From positions 1,550,001 through 1,614,000 of the forward strand of contig NZ_RBIL01000002.1 in assembly GCF_003633755.1 (NCBI RefSeq): 64,000 nt of DNA, in the 5' to 3' direction. Position 1 is the first letter of the stretch; each line of letters opens with the position of its first letter. The DNA is from Solirubrobacter pauli (GTDB taxonomy: Bacteria; Actinomycetota; Thermoleophilia; Solirubrobacterales; Solirubrobacteraceae). The position numbers and the translations under genes are program-made. Of the stretch, positions 1 to 9,320 are shown in pieces. The notes beneath the pieces are model-generated. The model ran no database searches. It was not told the DNA's origin and saw nothing but the letters and a program-made list of their open reading frames with translations.

Positions 1-1
1 C

Positions 2-376
2 CCGGCCGGGGCGAACGAGGTGCTCAGGACCCTCGCGCTGGAAGGCCGGGAGCTGGACCTGCTCGGCGTCCTCAACGACCGGATCGCCGACGGCCGCGAC
101 GTGTCCTGGGTGTGGGACGCCGACTGGGAGCTGCTCGTCGGCAGCGTCCGGCACTTCACCGCCTCCGGCACCCGCGCGGCCGAGCTGGCGCTGCGGATGA
201 AGTACGCGGGGCTGGACCCGGACCGCATCACCGTCGTCGACGACCTCGAGCAGGGCCTCGACCACGCGCTGTCCAGCGGCGACGGCCCGCTGTACGTCGT
301 CCCCACGTACACCGCGCTGCTCGAGCTGCGCGAGATCCTCACCCGCCGCGGCCAGGCGGAGGCCTACTGGCGATGA
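2..376 (+). CDS. murT: MurT, lipid II isoglutaminyl synthase ligase subunit, C-terminal part
   Basis: This is the 3' end of a gene that begins before the window; the frame is open from base 2. The visible ~124 residues match the C-terminal DUF1727 region of MurT, starting at the PAGANEVLRTL segment. MurT is a Mur-ligase-like ATPase that, with GatD, amidates the alpha-carboxyl of D-glutamate in lipid II using ammonia from glutamine. The Walker and central Mur domains lie outside the window. Its stop overlaps the next start by 4 bp (ATGA), and gatD follows one gene later, which strongly supports the call. Confidence 0.88.
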   Translation, partial: PAGANEVLRTLALEGRELDLLGVLNDRIADGRDVSWVWDADWELLVGSVRHFTASGTRAAELALRMKYAGLDPDRITVVDDLEQGLDHALSSGDGPLYVVPTYTALLELREILTRRGQAEAYWR

Positions 377-1083
377 CCCCGGAAGTCGCCGTCTGGCACG
401 ACGTGGAGTGCGGCCGCTACGAGGCCGACCTGCCGCTCTGGAAGGAGCTGGCGAGCGAGGCGCAGACCACGCTCGACATCGGCGCCGGCACCGGCCGGGT
501 CGCGCTGCGCCTGGCCTACGACGGCCACGCCGTGACCGCGCTCGACATCGATGGTGACCTGCTGGCGGTGCTCACCGAGCGCGCCACGGAGTCCGGCCTG
601 GCCGTCCCCACGATCACCGCCGACGCCACCGACTTCACGGTCGAGCGCCCGTTCGACCTGATCGCCGTCCCGATGCAGACCGTGCAGCTGCTGCCGGCGC
701 GCGACGGCTTCTTCGCCTCCGTCCGGCGCGCGCTCGCCCCCGGCGGCCGGCTGGCGATCGCGATCGCCACCGAGCTGGAGGCCTACGACGGGGCGCCGCC
801 GCTGCCGGCGCCGGACATCGGCCACGACGGCGGCTGGACGTTCATCTCGCAGCCCGTCGCGATCCGCGTCGACGACCACAAGGCCTCGATCGAGCGCGTG
901 CGTCAGCGCGTCGGCCCCGACCAGGAGCGGATCACGACCGAGGACCTGATCGAGCTCGCGGTCGTCACCCCGGGCCAGCTGGCCGAGGAGGCCGCCCAGC
1001 ACGGCCTCGAGGCCGAGGAGCTGCGTCACATCCCCGAGACGCTCGAGCACGTCGCGAGCCAGGTGGTGCTCTTCCGTGGCTGA
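373..1083 (+). CDS. Class I SAM-dependent methyltransferase
   Basis: A 236-residue Rossmann-type methyltransferase. Motif I is DIGAGTGRV near residues 36-44, followed by an acidic strand end (ALDID) and a post-motif region APGGRLAIAIA typical of small-molecule methyltransferases. The ATG at 373 lies in the murT stop and gives a protein of normal length for the family. The gene sits between murT and gatD with overlaps at both ends, so all three are probably co-translated. Substrate is unknown; a cell-wall precursor is possible from context only. Confidence 0.85.
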   Translation: MTPEVAVWHDVECGRYEADLPLWKELASEAQTTLDIGAGTGRVALRLAYDGHAVTALDIDGDLLAVLTERATESGLAVPTITADATDFTVERPFDLIAVPMQTVQLLPARDGFFASVRRALAPGGRLAIAIATELEAYDGAPPLPAPDIGHDGGWTFISQPVAIRVDDHKASIERVRQRVGPDQERITTEDLIELAVVTPGQLAEEAAQHGLEAEELRHIPETLEHVASQVVLFRG

Positions 1084-1816
1084 CGTCCTGCGCGTGTGCG
1101 CGCTCTATCCGGACCTGATGAACATCTACGCCGACCGCGGCAACCTGCAGCTGCTGCAGCGCCGCTGCGAGTGGCGCGGCCTCGGCTTCGAGCTGAGCGG
1201 CGTCGGCCTCGGCGACTCGCTCGACCCCGACGCGCACGACCTCTTTTACGTAGGCGGCGGTCAGGACCGCGACCAGGCCCTGTGCGCCGAGGACATGGCG
1301 TCCGACAAGCGCGAGGCGCTGCACAAGGCGGCCGACGACGGCAAGGTCATCTTCGCCGTCTGCGGCGGCTACCAGCTGCTCGGCCACGCCTACGACCTGG
1401 ACGGCACCAAGCTGCCGGGCGTCGGCCTGGTCGACCTGGAGACCGTGCGCGAGGACGGCCCGCGGCTGATCGGCAACGTCGCCATCGAGGTCGAGCTCGA
1501 CGGCACGCCGCACGTGCTCGCCGGCTTCGAGAACCACGGCGGGCGGACGCGCCTGGGAGCGCAGACGCGCCCGCTCGGCCGGGTCCTGAAAGGCCACGGC
1601 AACGACGGCCGCTCGGGCTTCGAGGGCGTCCGCGGCGGCGCCCACGGCACCGTCGTCGGCACGTACCTGCACGGCCCGCTGCTCCCCAAGAACGCGTGGT
1701 TCGCCGACTGGTTGACCGCAACGGCCCTGCACCTGGCGGTAAGTGAGCTGGCACCGCTCGACGACCGTCTCGAGGACGCCGCGCACGCCGCTGCCCGGCG
1801 TGCTGCCGGTATCTGA
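1076..1816 (+). CDS. gatD: GatD, glutamine amidotransferase subunit of the MurT/GatD complex
   Basis: A 246-residue class I (CobB/CobQ-type) glutaminase. The nucleophile elbow VCGGYQLLG places the catalytic Cys at about residue 96, and the catalytic His is in YLHGPLL near residue 199. It supplies ammonia to MurT for lipid II D-Glu amidation. The GTG start at 1076 overlaps the methyltransferase by 8 bp. A nearby murT and the absence of a CobQ-like synthetase domain favour GatD over a cobyric acid synthase. Confidence 0.9.
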   Translation: MADVLRVCALYPDLMNIYADRGNLQLLQRRCEWRGLGFELSGVGLGDSLDPDAHDLFYVGGGQDRDQALCAEDMASDKREALHKAADDGKVIFAVCGGYQLLGHAYDLDGTKLPGVGLVDLETVREDGPRLIGNVAIEVELDGTPHVLAGFENHGGRTRLGAQTRPLGRVLKGHGNDGRSGFEGVRGGAHGTVVGTYLHGPLLPKNAWFADWLTATALHLAVSELAPLDDRLEDAAHAAARRAAGI

Positions 1817-1861
1817 CTCGGTAGAGTCCCGCTTTCCCACCCCCGTTTCCGGGATTTCCTC

Positions 1862-2859
<998 letters not shown>

Positions 2860-2863
<4 letters not shown>

Positions 2864-3570
2864 GCCTCGTCCTGCTCGCCCAGCTCCAGCTCCGCGACCG
2901 GGAGAGCCAGCCGGCCACGTGCGTCGAGCGCAACGGGTTCTGCCCGGACTGGATCGCGGACAACTGGGAGCGGTACAAGACGCCGCTGATCGAGCACACC
3001 GAGCTGACGCTGATCAGCGTCGCGATCGGCTTCTTGATCGCCTTCGGCCTCGCGCTGATCGCGCACCGGCGGCGTTGGCTGATCCCGCCGATCACCCAGA
3101 TCACGGGCATCCTCTACACGCTGCCCAGCGTCGCGCTGTTCTTCCTGCTGCTGCCGCTCACCGGCCGCGGCAAGACGACCGCGATCATCGCGCTGGTCGC
3201 CTACTCGCTGCTGATCATCTTCCGCAACGTGATCACCGGGCTCGAGGAGGTGCCGGAGGAGGCGCGCGACGCCGGCCGCGGCATGGGCCTCACGCCGCGC
3301 CAGCTGCTGTGGCGCGTCGAGCTGCCGCTGGCGTTGCCGGCGATCATGGCCGGGCTGCGGATCGCGGTCACCACCACGGTCGGCCTGACCGCGCTCGTGT
3401 TCCTGGCCGGCGCGGGAGGCCTGGGCGAGGCGATCTTCGCGGACACGCAGTTCCGCTCGAACGTGGTCGTCGCGGGCGGGCTGTGCGTGCTGCTCGCGGT
3501 CGTGCTCGACCTCTCCGTGCTCGGCATCCAGAAGCTGATGACGCCGTGGACCCGCGGAGCGGCGACATGA
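2860..3570 (+). CDS. opuCB: Osmoprotectant ABC transporter permease (OpuCB/ProW type)
   Basis: A 236-residue permease with five to six hydrophobic segments. The cytoplasmic EAA loop is visible as EEVPEEARDAGRGMG near residue 130, where it contacts the ATPase. A TTG at 2860 overlaps the ATPase stop (TTGA) and is the only start that keeps the N-terminal segment ahead of the first membrane helix. The family imports glycine betaine, carnitine, choline or related compatible solutes. Confidence 0.85.
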
Positions 3571-4337
3571 GCGCGACGTTCGCCGCCCTGGGCGAGTTCG
3601 GGGACGCGATCTCGTTCATCTTCACCGAGCGCGAGAACCAGCGCGGGTCGCCGGTGGGCGGCGCGCAGAACCTGCCGCTGCTGTGGGAGCACCTCAAGCT
3701 CACCGCGGCGGCGATGGGTCTCGCGCTCGTCATCGCGCTCCCGCTCGGCCTCATCCTCGGCCACACCGGCCGCTTCTCGTTCCTGGCCATCAGCACCTCG
3801 AACGTCGGCCGGGCCGTGCCGAGCGTCGCGTTGATCGCGTTGTTCATCGCGTTCTTCCCGAGCAGCCCCGAGTTCCTGAACGTGACGCTCGCGCTGGCGC
3901 TGCTGGCGATCCCGCCGATCCTGACCAACGCCTACGTCGGCGTCCGCCAGACCGACCGTGACGCGGTGGACGCCGCGCGCGGGATGGGGCTGAGCGGCGC
4001 GCAGGTGATCCGCCAGGTCGAGCTGCCGCTGGCGCTGCCGCTGATCTTCGGCGGCATCAAGACGTCGACGGTCAACGTGATCGCCACCGCCACGATCGCG
4101 CCGCTGGTCGGCGTGGTCACGCTCGGCGACCCGCTCGTGGCCGCGTCCGTGTACGGGCGCGAGGGCCAGATCGGCGCCTCGATCATCGTCGCCGCGCTGG
4201 CGATCGCCGCGGAGGTCGGCCTCTCGGCCGTCCAGCGCGCGGTGACGCCCGCCGGCATCAAGCTTGCGCGCGGTCCCGAGGACCGTGCGCGCACTCGCTT
4301 CGGTCTTTCCAAGAGGAGGATTCAGACAGCACCATGA
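3567..4337 (+). CDS. opuCD: Osmoprotectant ABC transporter permease, second subunit
   Basis: A 256-residue integral membrane permease paralogous to the preceding one, with the EAA-type loop DRDAVDAARGMGLS near residue 130 and a hydrophobic core of five to six helices. The ATG is contained in the previous stop codon (ATGA). Two homologous permeases between one ATPase and one binding protein is the standard OpuC arrangement. The C-terminal ~30 residues are basic and cytoplasmic. Confidence 0.85.
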   Translation: MSATFAALGEFGDAISFIFTERENQRGSPVGGAQNLPLLWEHLKLTAAAMGLALVIALPLGLILGHTGRFSFLAISTSNVGRAVPSVALIALFIAFFPSSPEFLNVTLALALLAIPPILTNAYVGVRQTDRDAVDAARGMGLSGAQVIRQVELPLALPLIFGGIKTSTVNVIATATIAPLVGVVTLGDPLVAASVYGREGQIGASIIVAALAIAAEVGLSAVQRAVTPAGIKLARGPEDRARTRFGLSKRRIQTAP

Positions 4338-5323
4338 GACGTGCCCCCTACCTACTCGCGACCGCCTTCGCCTCGCTCGCCCTCGGCCTCGCCGCCTGCG
4401 GTGACGAGGAGGAGCCGGCGACCCCCGCCGGCGAGACGGAGGCCACGCCCTCCGCGACCGCGGAGGCCAGCGGCCAGATCACCAGCAACCCCGACAACGC
4501 GAAGATCACGCTGACGATCGGGTCCAAGAACTTCACCGAGCAGAAGGTGCTCGGCGAGATCTACGCCCAGGGCCTCGCGGCCGCGGGCTACACCACCAAG
4601 ACCGACTTGAACCTGGGCGACCAGGACGCCGCGCTCGCGGCGCTCAAGGCCGGCGAGATCTCCGCCTACCCGGAGTACACCGGCACGGCGCTGACCGTGT
4701 TCTTCGGCAAGGACGCGGCGGACCTGCCGAAGGACCCGCAGGCCGCCTACGAGGAGGCCAAGGCCGACTTCGAGAAGGAGGGCCTGACGGCCTTCCCGCC
4801 GACGCCGTTCACCTCGTCCAACGAGGTCGCGGTGACCAAGGAGACGGCCGACAAGTACGGCCTGAAGAACATCTCCGACCTCTCGAAGGTCGCGGACCAG
4901 CTCACGCTCTACGGCACGTCCGAGTGCCGCAAGCGCATGGACTGCCTGCTCGGGCTCGAGGAGGTCTACGGCCTCAAGTTCAAGAAGTTCACGCCCGTGT
5001 CCCCGGACCAGCGCCACGAGGTGCTGCAGTCCAGTCGCGCCGACGTGTCGATCGTCTACACGACCGACCCGCAGATCAAGCGCAACAACGAGGTCCTGCT
5101 CGAGGACGACAAGGGCATGTTCCCGCCGTACAACCCGGTGCTCGTCATGAAGGCCGAGACCGCCGAGCAGGCGGGCCCGGACCTGGCGAAGACGATCGAC
5201 CTGATCCAGAAGCCGCTGACCGACGACGCGATGCAGGAGCTGGACGCGCGCGTCGACCTGGACAAGAAGGAGCCGGCCGACGTCGCGAAGGAGTACCTGA
5301 GCGAGACCGGCCTGGTCAAGTAG
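4334..5323 (+). CDS. opuCC: Osmoprotectant-binding lipoprotein (OpuCC/ProX type)
   Basis: A 329-residue extracytoplasmic solute-binding protein. It has a lipoprotein signal peptide with lipobox LAAC (Cys at about 22), an acidic/Thr linker, and the IGSKNFTEQ signature that opens the mature domain of OpuC/ProX-type betaine and choline binders. The segment YPEYTGTAL follows as expected. A good ribosome-binding site (AAGAGGAGGA) ends 14 bp before the ATG, so it may also be translated independently of the upstream permease it overlaps. Confidence 0.88.
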   Translation: MRRAPYLLATAFASLALGLAACGDEEEPATPAGETEATPSATAEASGQITSNPDNAKITLTIGSKNFTEQKVLGEIYAQGLAAAGYTTKTDLNLGDQDAALAALKAGEISAYPEYTGTALTVFFGKDAADLPKDPQAAYEEAKADFEKEGLTAFPPTPFTSSNEVAVTKETADKYGLKNISDLSKVADQLTLYGTSECRKRMDCLLGLEEVYGLKFKKFTPVSPDQRHEVLQSSRADVSIVYTTDPQIKRNNEVLLEDDKGMFPPYNPVLVMKAETAEQAGPDLAKTIDLIQKPLTDDAMQELDARVDLDKKEPADVAKEYLSETGLVK

Positions 5324-5326
5324 GAC

Positions 5327-5348
5327 CGAGGGGGCTGCCGCCCCCTCG
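5327..5348. terminator. Hairpin between convergent genes
   Basis: Perfect 9-bp inverted repeat, CGAGGGGGC-TGCC-GCCCCCTCG, four bases after the binding-protein stop and just before the end of the convergent EAL gene. There is no T-tract on either side, so it is a candidate bidirectional, factor-assisted terminator, not a classic intrinsic one. Confidence 0.6.
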
Positions 5349-5360
5349 CGACTCCCCCGC

Positions 5361-7379
5361 TCAGGCCAGCGTCTGCAGCACCTGCTCGGGTAGCGAAGGC
5401 CGCCCGAGCAGGTAGCCCTGCACGAAGCCGCAGCCCGCGGCGCGCAGGAGCTCCAGCTGGTCCTCGGTCTCGACGCCCTCGGCGACGACGTTGAGGTCGG
5501 CGGCGCGGCCGATCGACACGGCCGCCTCGATGATCCGCCGGTCGCGCTCGCCGGTGTAGCGGGCCACGAACCCGCGGTCGAGCTTGATCGCGTTCAGCGG
5601 CAGCCGGGCGAGCCGCGTCAGGCTCGAGTAGCCGGTGCCGAAGTCGTCGAGCGAGACGTACATGCCATGGCGCGAGAGCTGCTCGAGGCCGCTGATGGCC
5701 GCATCCCCGCCCTCCATGAGGGTCGTCTCGGTGATCTCGAGGCCGATCCGCTCGGGCGCGGTGCCGGTCTGCTCGAGCGTGTCGATGATCCGCTCCGGGA
5801 AGCCCTCCTGCCCGAGCTCGCGGGCGGCGACGTTGACGCTGATCCGGATGTCCTCGGGGAACAGGCGCGACTCGATGCACGCGCGCCGCAGGACCCAGCG
5901 GCCGATGTCGGAGATCAGCTGGGCGTCCTGCTCGGCGACCGGCAGGAACCGGCCCGGGCCGAGCAGCCCCTCCTCGGGGTGCTGCCAGCGCACGAGCGCC
6001 TCCAGGGCGACCGTGCGCTGCGGCTCGAGCTGCACGATCGGCTGATAGACGAGGCGCAGCTCGTCCTTGAGGATCGCGCGCCGCAGGCCGTCCTCGATCC
6101 GCAGCCGGTCGCGCAGGCGGCCCTCCATCGCGCGGTCGAAGATCTCGAACGAGTTGCCGCCGCGCGCCTTCACGCGCTCGACGGCCGCGTCCGCGCCCTG
6201 GATGAGGTCGGCCGCGCTGTGGCCGGGCTCCTCGATCGCGATCCCGATCGAGGCCGTGATCTGGCTGCCGGTCTCCAGCGGCGCGCGGAACGTGCGGGCG
6301 AGCCGCGCGGCGACGTCCGCGGCCTCGCGCTCGTCGGCGCACTCGGAGAGCACGGCGAACTCGTCCCCGCCCATGCGGGCGAGCGGCTCGGCGACGTCGA
6401 GCACCTGGTGCAGGCGCGTCGAGACCTCGATCAGCACGTTGTCGCCGGCGCCGTGGCCGTGCGTGTCGTTGACGGCGCGGAAGCGGTCCAGCCCGAGCAG
6501 GAACACGGCGATCCGCTTGCGCTCGGAGCGCTTGAGCGCCTGGCCGAGGCGCTCCTGGAACAGCAGCCGGTTCGGGAGGCCCGTGAGCGGGTCGTGCAGC
6601 GCCTGGTGGGCGAGCTGCGCCTGCAGCCGCCGGGCCTCGGAGATGTCGGTCAGCGACGCCACCATCCCGGTGACCTCGCCGCTCGCACCGGTCCGCAGCG
6701 GCTGGTAGTTGGCGGAGATCGCGATCACCGTGCCGTCGGGGCGGGTGATCTGCTGCTTGACGTCGCGGACCGCCTCGCCGTGCACGATCGTGCGCGCCCA
6801 CGGGCTGTTGGCGCCGCGGTCGAGCGGATTGCCGTCCATGTCGCGCAGGCCGATCGCGTCCCACCAGCTCGGGTCGCCGAGCATGCGCTCGCGCGGGATG
6901 CCGAGGATGTCCTCCACCGCGGGGTTCACGTCGGTGACTTGGCCGCCGACGTCGATCGCCATCAGGCCGGCCTCGACCGTGGCGAGCACCGCGCGCAGGC
7001 GCTCCTCGTTGCCGCGCAGCTGCGTGATGTCCTCGGTGTGGGCGAGGACCAGGTCGGGCCCGACCGCGACGAAGCGGACGATCAGCCGCAGCCCGGCGCC
7101 GTTGTGGCCGCGCTCGTAGAACAGCTCGCGCTCGACCTGCGTGCCGTCGGCCAGGACGCGCTCGAGGTCCTGCTGCAGCTCGGGCCGATCGGCGAAGACC
7201 TCGGTGACCGGACGGCCGATCAGCGCGCTCACGCCCGCTCCGGCCGTGTCGAAGGCCGATCGGTTGGCGCGCTCCAGCACGAACGTGCCGTCGGCGTGCC
7301 GCCAGAAGTAGCAGGGCACGGGGATGGCATCGAACAACACCTGGACCTGATCCCTCCGGCTGGACACTGGCAAAAGCAC
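5361..7379 (-). CDS. PAS-PAS-GGDEF-EAL c-di-GMP signalling protein
   Basis: A 672-residue soluble protein: two PAS-like domains (about 10-115 and 125-245), GGDEF (about 255-415) and EAL (about 425-670). The EAL domain looks catalytically intact: EALVRW, ETTLMEG, DDFGTGYSSL, KLDRGF and VAEGVE are all present. The cyclase half keeps DPLTGLPNR and GGDEF, but the segment usually reading DLDxFK reads GLDRFR, so the first metal-binding Asp is Gly. No RxxD inhibitory site is seen. Net phosphodiesterase activity is therefore the likelier role, with GGDEF perhaps a GTP sensor. The GTG start is uncertain by a few codons. Confidence 0.9.
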   Translation of the reverse strand: MLLPVSSRRDQVQVLFDAIPVPCYFWRHADGTFVLERANRSAFDTAGAGVSALIGRPVTEVFADRPELQQDLERVLADGTQVERELFYERGHNGAGLRLIVRFVAVGPDLVLAHTEDITQLRGNEERLRAVLATVEAGLMAIDVGGQVTDVNPAVEDILGIPRERMLGDPSWWDAIGLRDMDGNPLDRGANSPWARTIVHGEAVRDVKQQITRPDGTVIAISANYQPLRTGASGEVTGMVASLTDISEARRLQAQLAHQALHDPLTGLPNRLLFQERLGQALKRSERKRIAVFLLGLDRFRAVNDTHGHGAGDNVLIEVSTRLHQVLDVAEPLARMGGDEFAVLSECADEREAADVAARLARTFRAPLETGSQITASIGIAIEEPGHSAADLIQGADAAVERVKARGGNSFEIFDRAMEGRLRDRLRIEDGLRRAILKDELRLVYQPIVQLEPQRTVALEALVRWQHPEEGLLGPGRFLPVAEQDAQLISDIGRWVLRRACIESRLFPEDIRISVNVAARELGQEGFPERIIDTLEQTGTAPERIGLEITETTLMEGGDAAISGLEQLSRHGMYVSLDDFGTGYSSLTRLARLPLNAIKLDRGFVARYTGERDRRIIEAAVSIGRAADLNVVAEGVETEDQLELLRAAGCGFVQGYLLGRPSLPEQVLQTLA

Positions 7380-7443
7380 TGGTTACCCGTCCAGATCGGT
7401 TCTAGACGTTCGGGTCTTTACCCCATTCGTCATATTCGATGGA

Positions 7444-8121
7444 GTGAGATCGGGGAATACCTTCGCCATGGACGCCTTCGACATCCCTCGCCTGCGCGGG
7501 GTCTCGCACGCTTACGCGTTCTTCGTCGCGGTCGTCGCCGCTGCGCTGTTGATCGTCTTCACCCCCGGTCGCGAGCCGCGGATGGCCGCCGCCGTGTACG
7601 GGATCGGGCTGTGCGCGTTGTTCGGCGGCAGCGCGCTCTATCACCGCTGGCGCTGGAACCCGTCCTGGCGGCCGTGGCTGCGGCGCGTGGACCACTCGAT
7701 GATCTACGTGTTCATCGCGGCGACGTACACGCCGGTGGGCTGGCTCGTGCTCAGCGGCGCGACGCAGTGGATCGTGCTGATCTCGGTCTGGGCGGGCGCG
7801 GCCGCGGGCGTCACCCTCTCGATCGCGTGGATCAACGCCCCGCGGTGGCTGTGCGCGATCTGCTATCTCGCGCTCGGCTGGGTCGCCGTCGTCGCGTTCC
7901 CGCAGATGCAGTCGGAGCTGGCGACGGTGCCGCTGACGCTGATCGGCCTCGGCGGCCTGCTGTACACGATCGGCGCCGTCATCTACGCGATGGGTCGGCC
8001 GAACCCGTGGCCGAAGGTGTTCGGGTTCCACGAGATCTTCCACGTGTTCGTGATCCTCGCGGCGGTCGCGCACTTCGTCGCCATGGCGGGCTGGATCGTG
8101 CCGTCCGGGCTGCACAGTTAG
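7444..8121 (+). CDS. Hemolysin III family (PAQR-like) membrane protein
   Basis: A 225-residue seven-helix membrane protein of the hemolysin III/TrhA/PAQR superfamily. The conserved metal-site motifs are visible: SALYH in the second helix, RRVDHSMIY in the third, and FHEIFH in the last. The GTG at 7444 or the ATG at 7468 could be the start; the ATG gives the more usual N-terminus. Divergent from the PAS-GGDEF-EAL gene across 64 bp. It ends in TAG directly before, and in the same frame as, the dut coding sequence. Confidence 0.87.
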   Translation: MRSGNTFAMDAFDIPRLRGVSHAYAFFVAVVAAALLIVFTPGREPRMAAAVYGIGLCALFGGSALYHRWRWNPSWRPWLRRVDHSMIYVFIAATYTPVGWLVLSGATQWIVLISVWAGAAAGVTLSIAWINAPRWLCAICYLALGWVAVVAFPQMQSELATVPLTLIGLGGLLYTIGAVIYAMGRPNPWPKVFGFHEIFHVFVILAAVAHFVAMAGWIVPSGLHS

Positions 8122-8553
8122 CTGTCGGCCATCGAAGTCCAACTGCTGCATCCCGATGCGCGGGTCCCCGGGCGCGGTCGCGACGGCGACGCCGCCTACG
8201 ACCTCGCGTGCGTCGAGCCGGTCACGCTCGCGCCGGGCGAGCGCGCGCTGGTGCCCACCGGCGTCGCCGTCGCGATCCCGCCCGGGATGTGCGGGCTCGT
8301 CCTCCCCCGCTCCGGTCTGGCGATCAAGCACGGCATCTCGTGCGTGAACGCGCCCGGCCTGATCGACCCCAACTACCGCGGCGAGCTGAAGGTGATCCTG
8401 ATCAACCACGGCGCCGAGCCGTGGTCCGCCGAGCCGGGCGATCGGATCGCGCAGCTGCTGCTGGTCGCCTTCGCCGCGCCCGCCTTGACGGTGGTGGACG
8501 CGCTGACGGACAGCGACCGCGGTGCCGGAGGGTTCGGCTCGTCTGGCCGCTGA
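8122..8553 (+). CDS. dut: dUTP diphosphatase (trimeric dUTPase), apparent CTG start
   Basis: Hydrolyses dUTP to dUMP and PPi. All five trimeric dUTPase motifs are present: DAAYDLAC (1), PRSGLAIKHG (2), GLIDPNYRGEL (3), GDRIAQLLL (4) and RGAGGFGSSG (5). The first GTG in frame, at 8251, lies after motif 1 and would remove essential sequence. No ATG, GTG or TTG exists upstream of it until the hemolysin III stop. The CTG at 8122, immediately after that TAG, gives a 143-residue protein of normal length. Translation may depend on coupling to, or readthrough from, the upstream gene. Confidence 0.85.
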   Translation: MSAIEVQLLHPDARVPGRGRDGDAAYDLACVEPVTLAPGERALVPTGVAVAIPPGMCGLVLPRSGLAIKHGISCVNAPGLIDPNYRGELKVILINHGAEPWSAEPGDRIAQLLLVAFAAPALTVVDALTDSDRGAGGFGSSGR

Positions 8554-8570
8554 GCGGCTAGATTGACGCA

Positions 8571-9320
8571 ATGACGCGTTCCCGACCGCGTTGGCTGCGC
8601 GTGCTGGCTGCGGCCGCGGTGCTTCTGGCCGCCCCGGTCACCGTCTTTTGGTTCTGGGTGCCGTCGGAGGCCGCCGGCTTCGTGGCGCTGGCCGTCCTCG
8701 GCATCTCGCCGATCGTCGCCATGCCGCTGCTCCGCGGTCGCTGGGACCGTGACGCGTTCGCCGTGCAGGGCTTCTTCACGGTCCTGCTGCTGGCGATCTA
8801 CGCGGCGATCGCCGTGCTCGCGGTCGACGGAGCCCGGGACGCGCTCGCCGCCCGCGACGTCCGGGCGACGCCCGCCGGCGAGTCCGCCGTGTGGGTGCTG
8901 ATGGCCGCCGAGAGCGTGCTCCTCGCGGCGCTCGTCTGCGCGACCGTGCCGGTGGCCGTCAACCGCCGCGTCCTCGTCCGGGTCGTGGGCGTGCTGGCGG
9001 TGCTCGGGTTCGGCACCGCGGGCGCGGCGGTGGCGATCGCCGGCTCGGACCCCTGCGAGCGGTTCGCGTTCGACCGCGCGGCGTGGCAGCGTGACCCTGA
9101 CCCGGTGGCGGACGGGCTCGTGCGCTGCGGCACGCTCGACGGGCTGACCGAGGCCGAGCTGCGGGCGCAGCTCGTCGACTGGCCGGGCGAGCGCGGCTGG
9201 CGCGGTGATCGGCGCGACGCCCTGTGGCTCGGCGGCCGGCTCGAGGTCGACTTCGGCGACGACGGCCGCGTCCGCTCGGCGGAGCTGCATGGGCCGGTGG
9301 ACGAGACGTGGATGGATTGA
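8571..9320 (+). CDS. Membrane protein with BamE-like C-terminal segment, paralog 1
   Basis: Unnamed 249-residue protein with about four predicted membrane helices (residues ~9-30, ~33-52, ~64-85, ~105-155), then an extracytoplasmic domain. This domain carries paired cysteines (DPCERF and VRCGTLDGL) and ends in a beta-rich stretch (LEVDFGDDGRVRSAEL). The pattern of a short helix, an LxGxxxxE segment and a closing strand resembles the SmpA/BamE fold by eye; that is inference. It overlaps a paralogous gene by 4 bp. Confidence 0.7.
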   Translation: MTRSRPRWLRVLAAAAVLLAAPVTVFWFWVPSEAAGFVALAVLGISPIVAMPLLRGRWDRDAFAVQGFFTVLLLAIYAAIAVLAVDGARDALAARDVRATPAGESAVWVLMAAESVLLAALVCATVPVAVNRRVLVRVVGVLAVLGFGTAGAAVAIAGSDPCERFAFDRAAWQRDPDPVADGLVRCGTLDGLTEAELRAQLVDWPGERGWRGDRRDALWLGGRLEVDFGDDGRVRSAELHGPVDETWMD

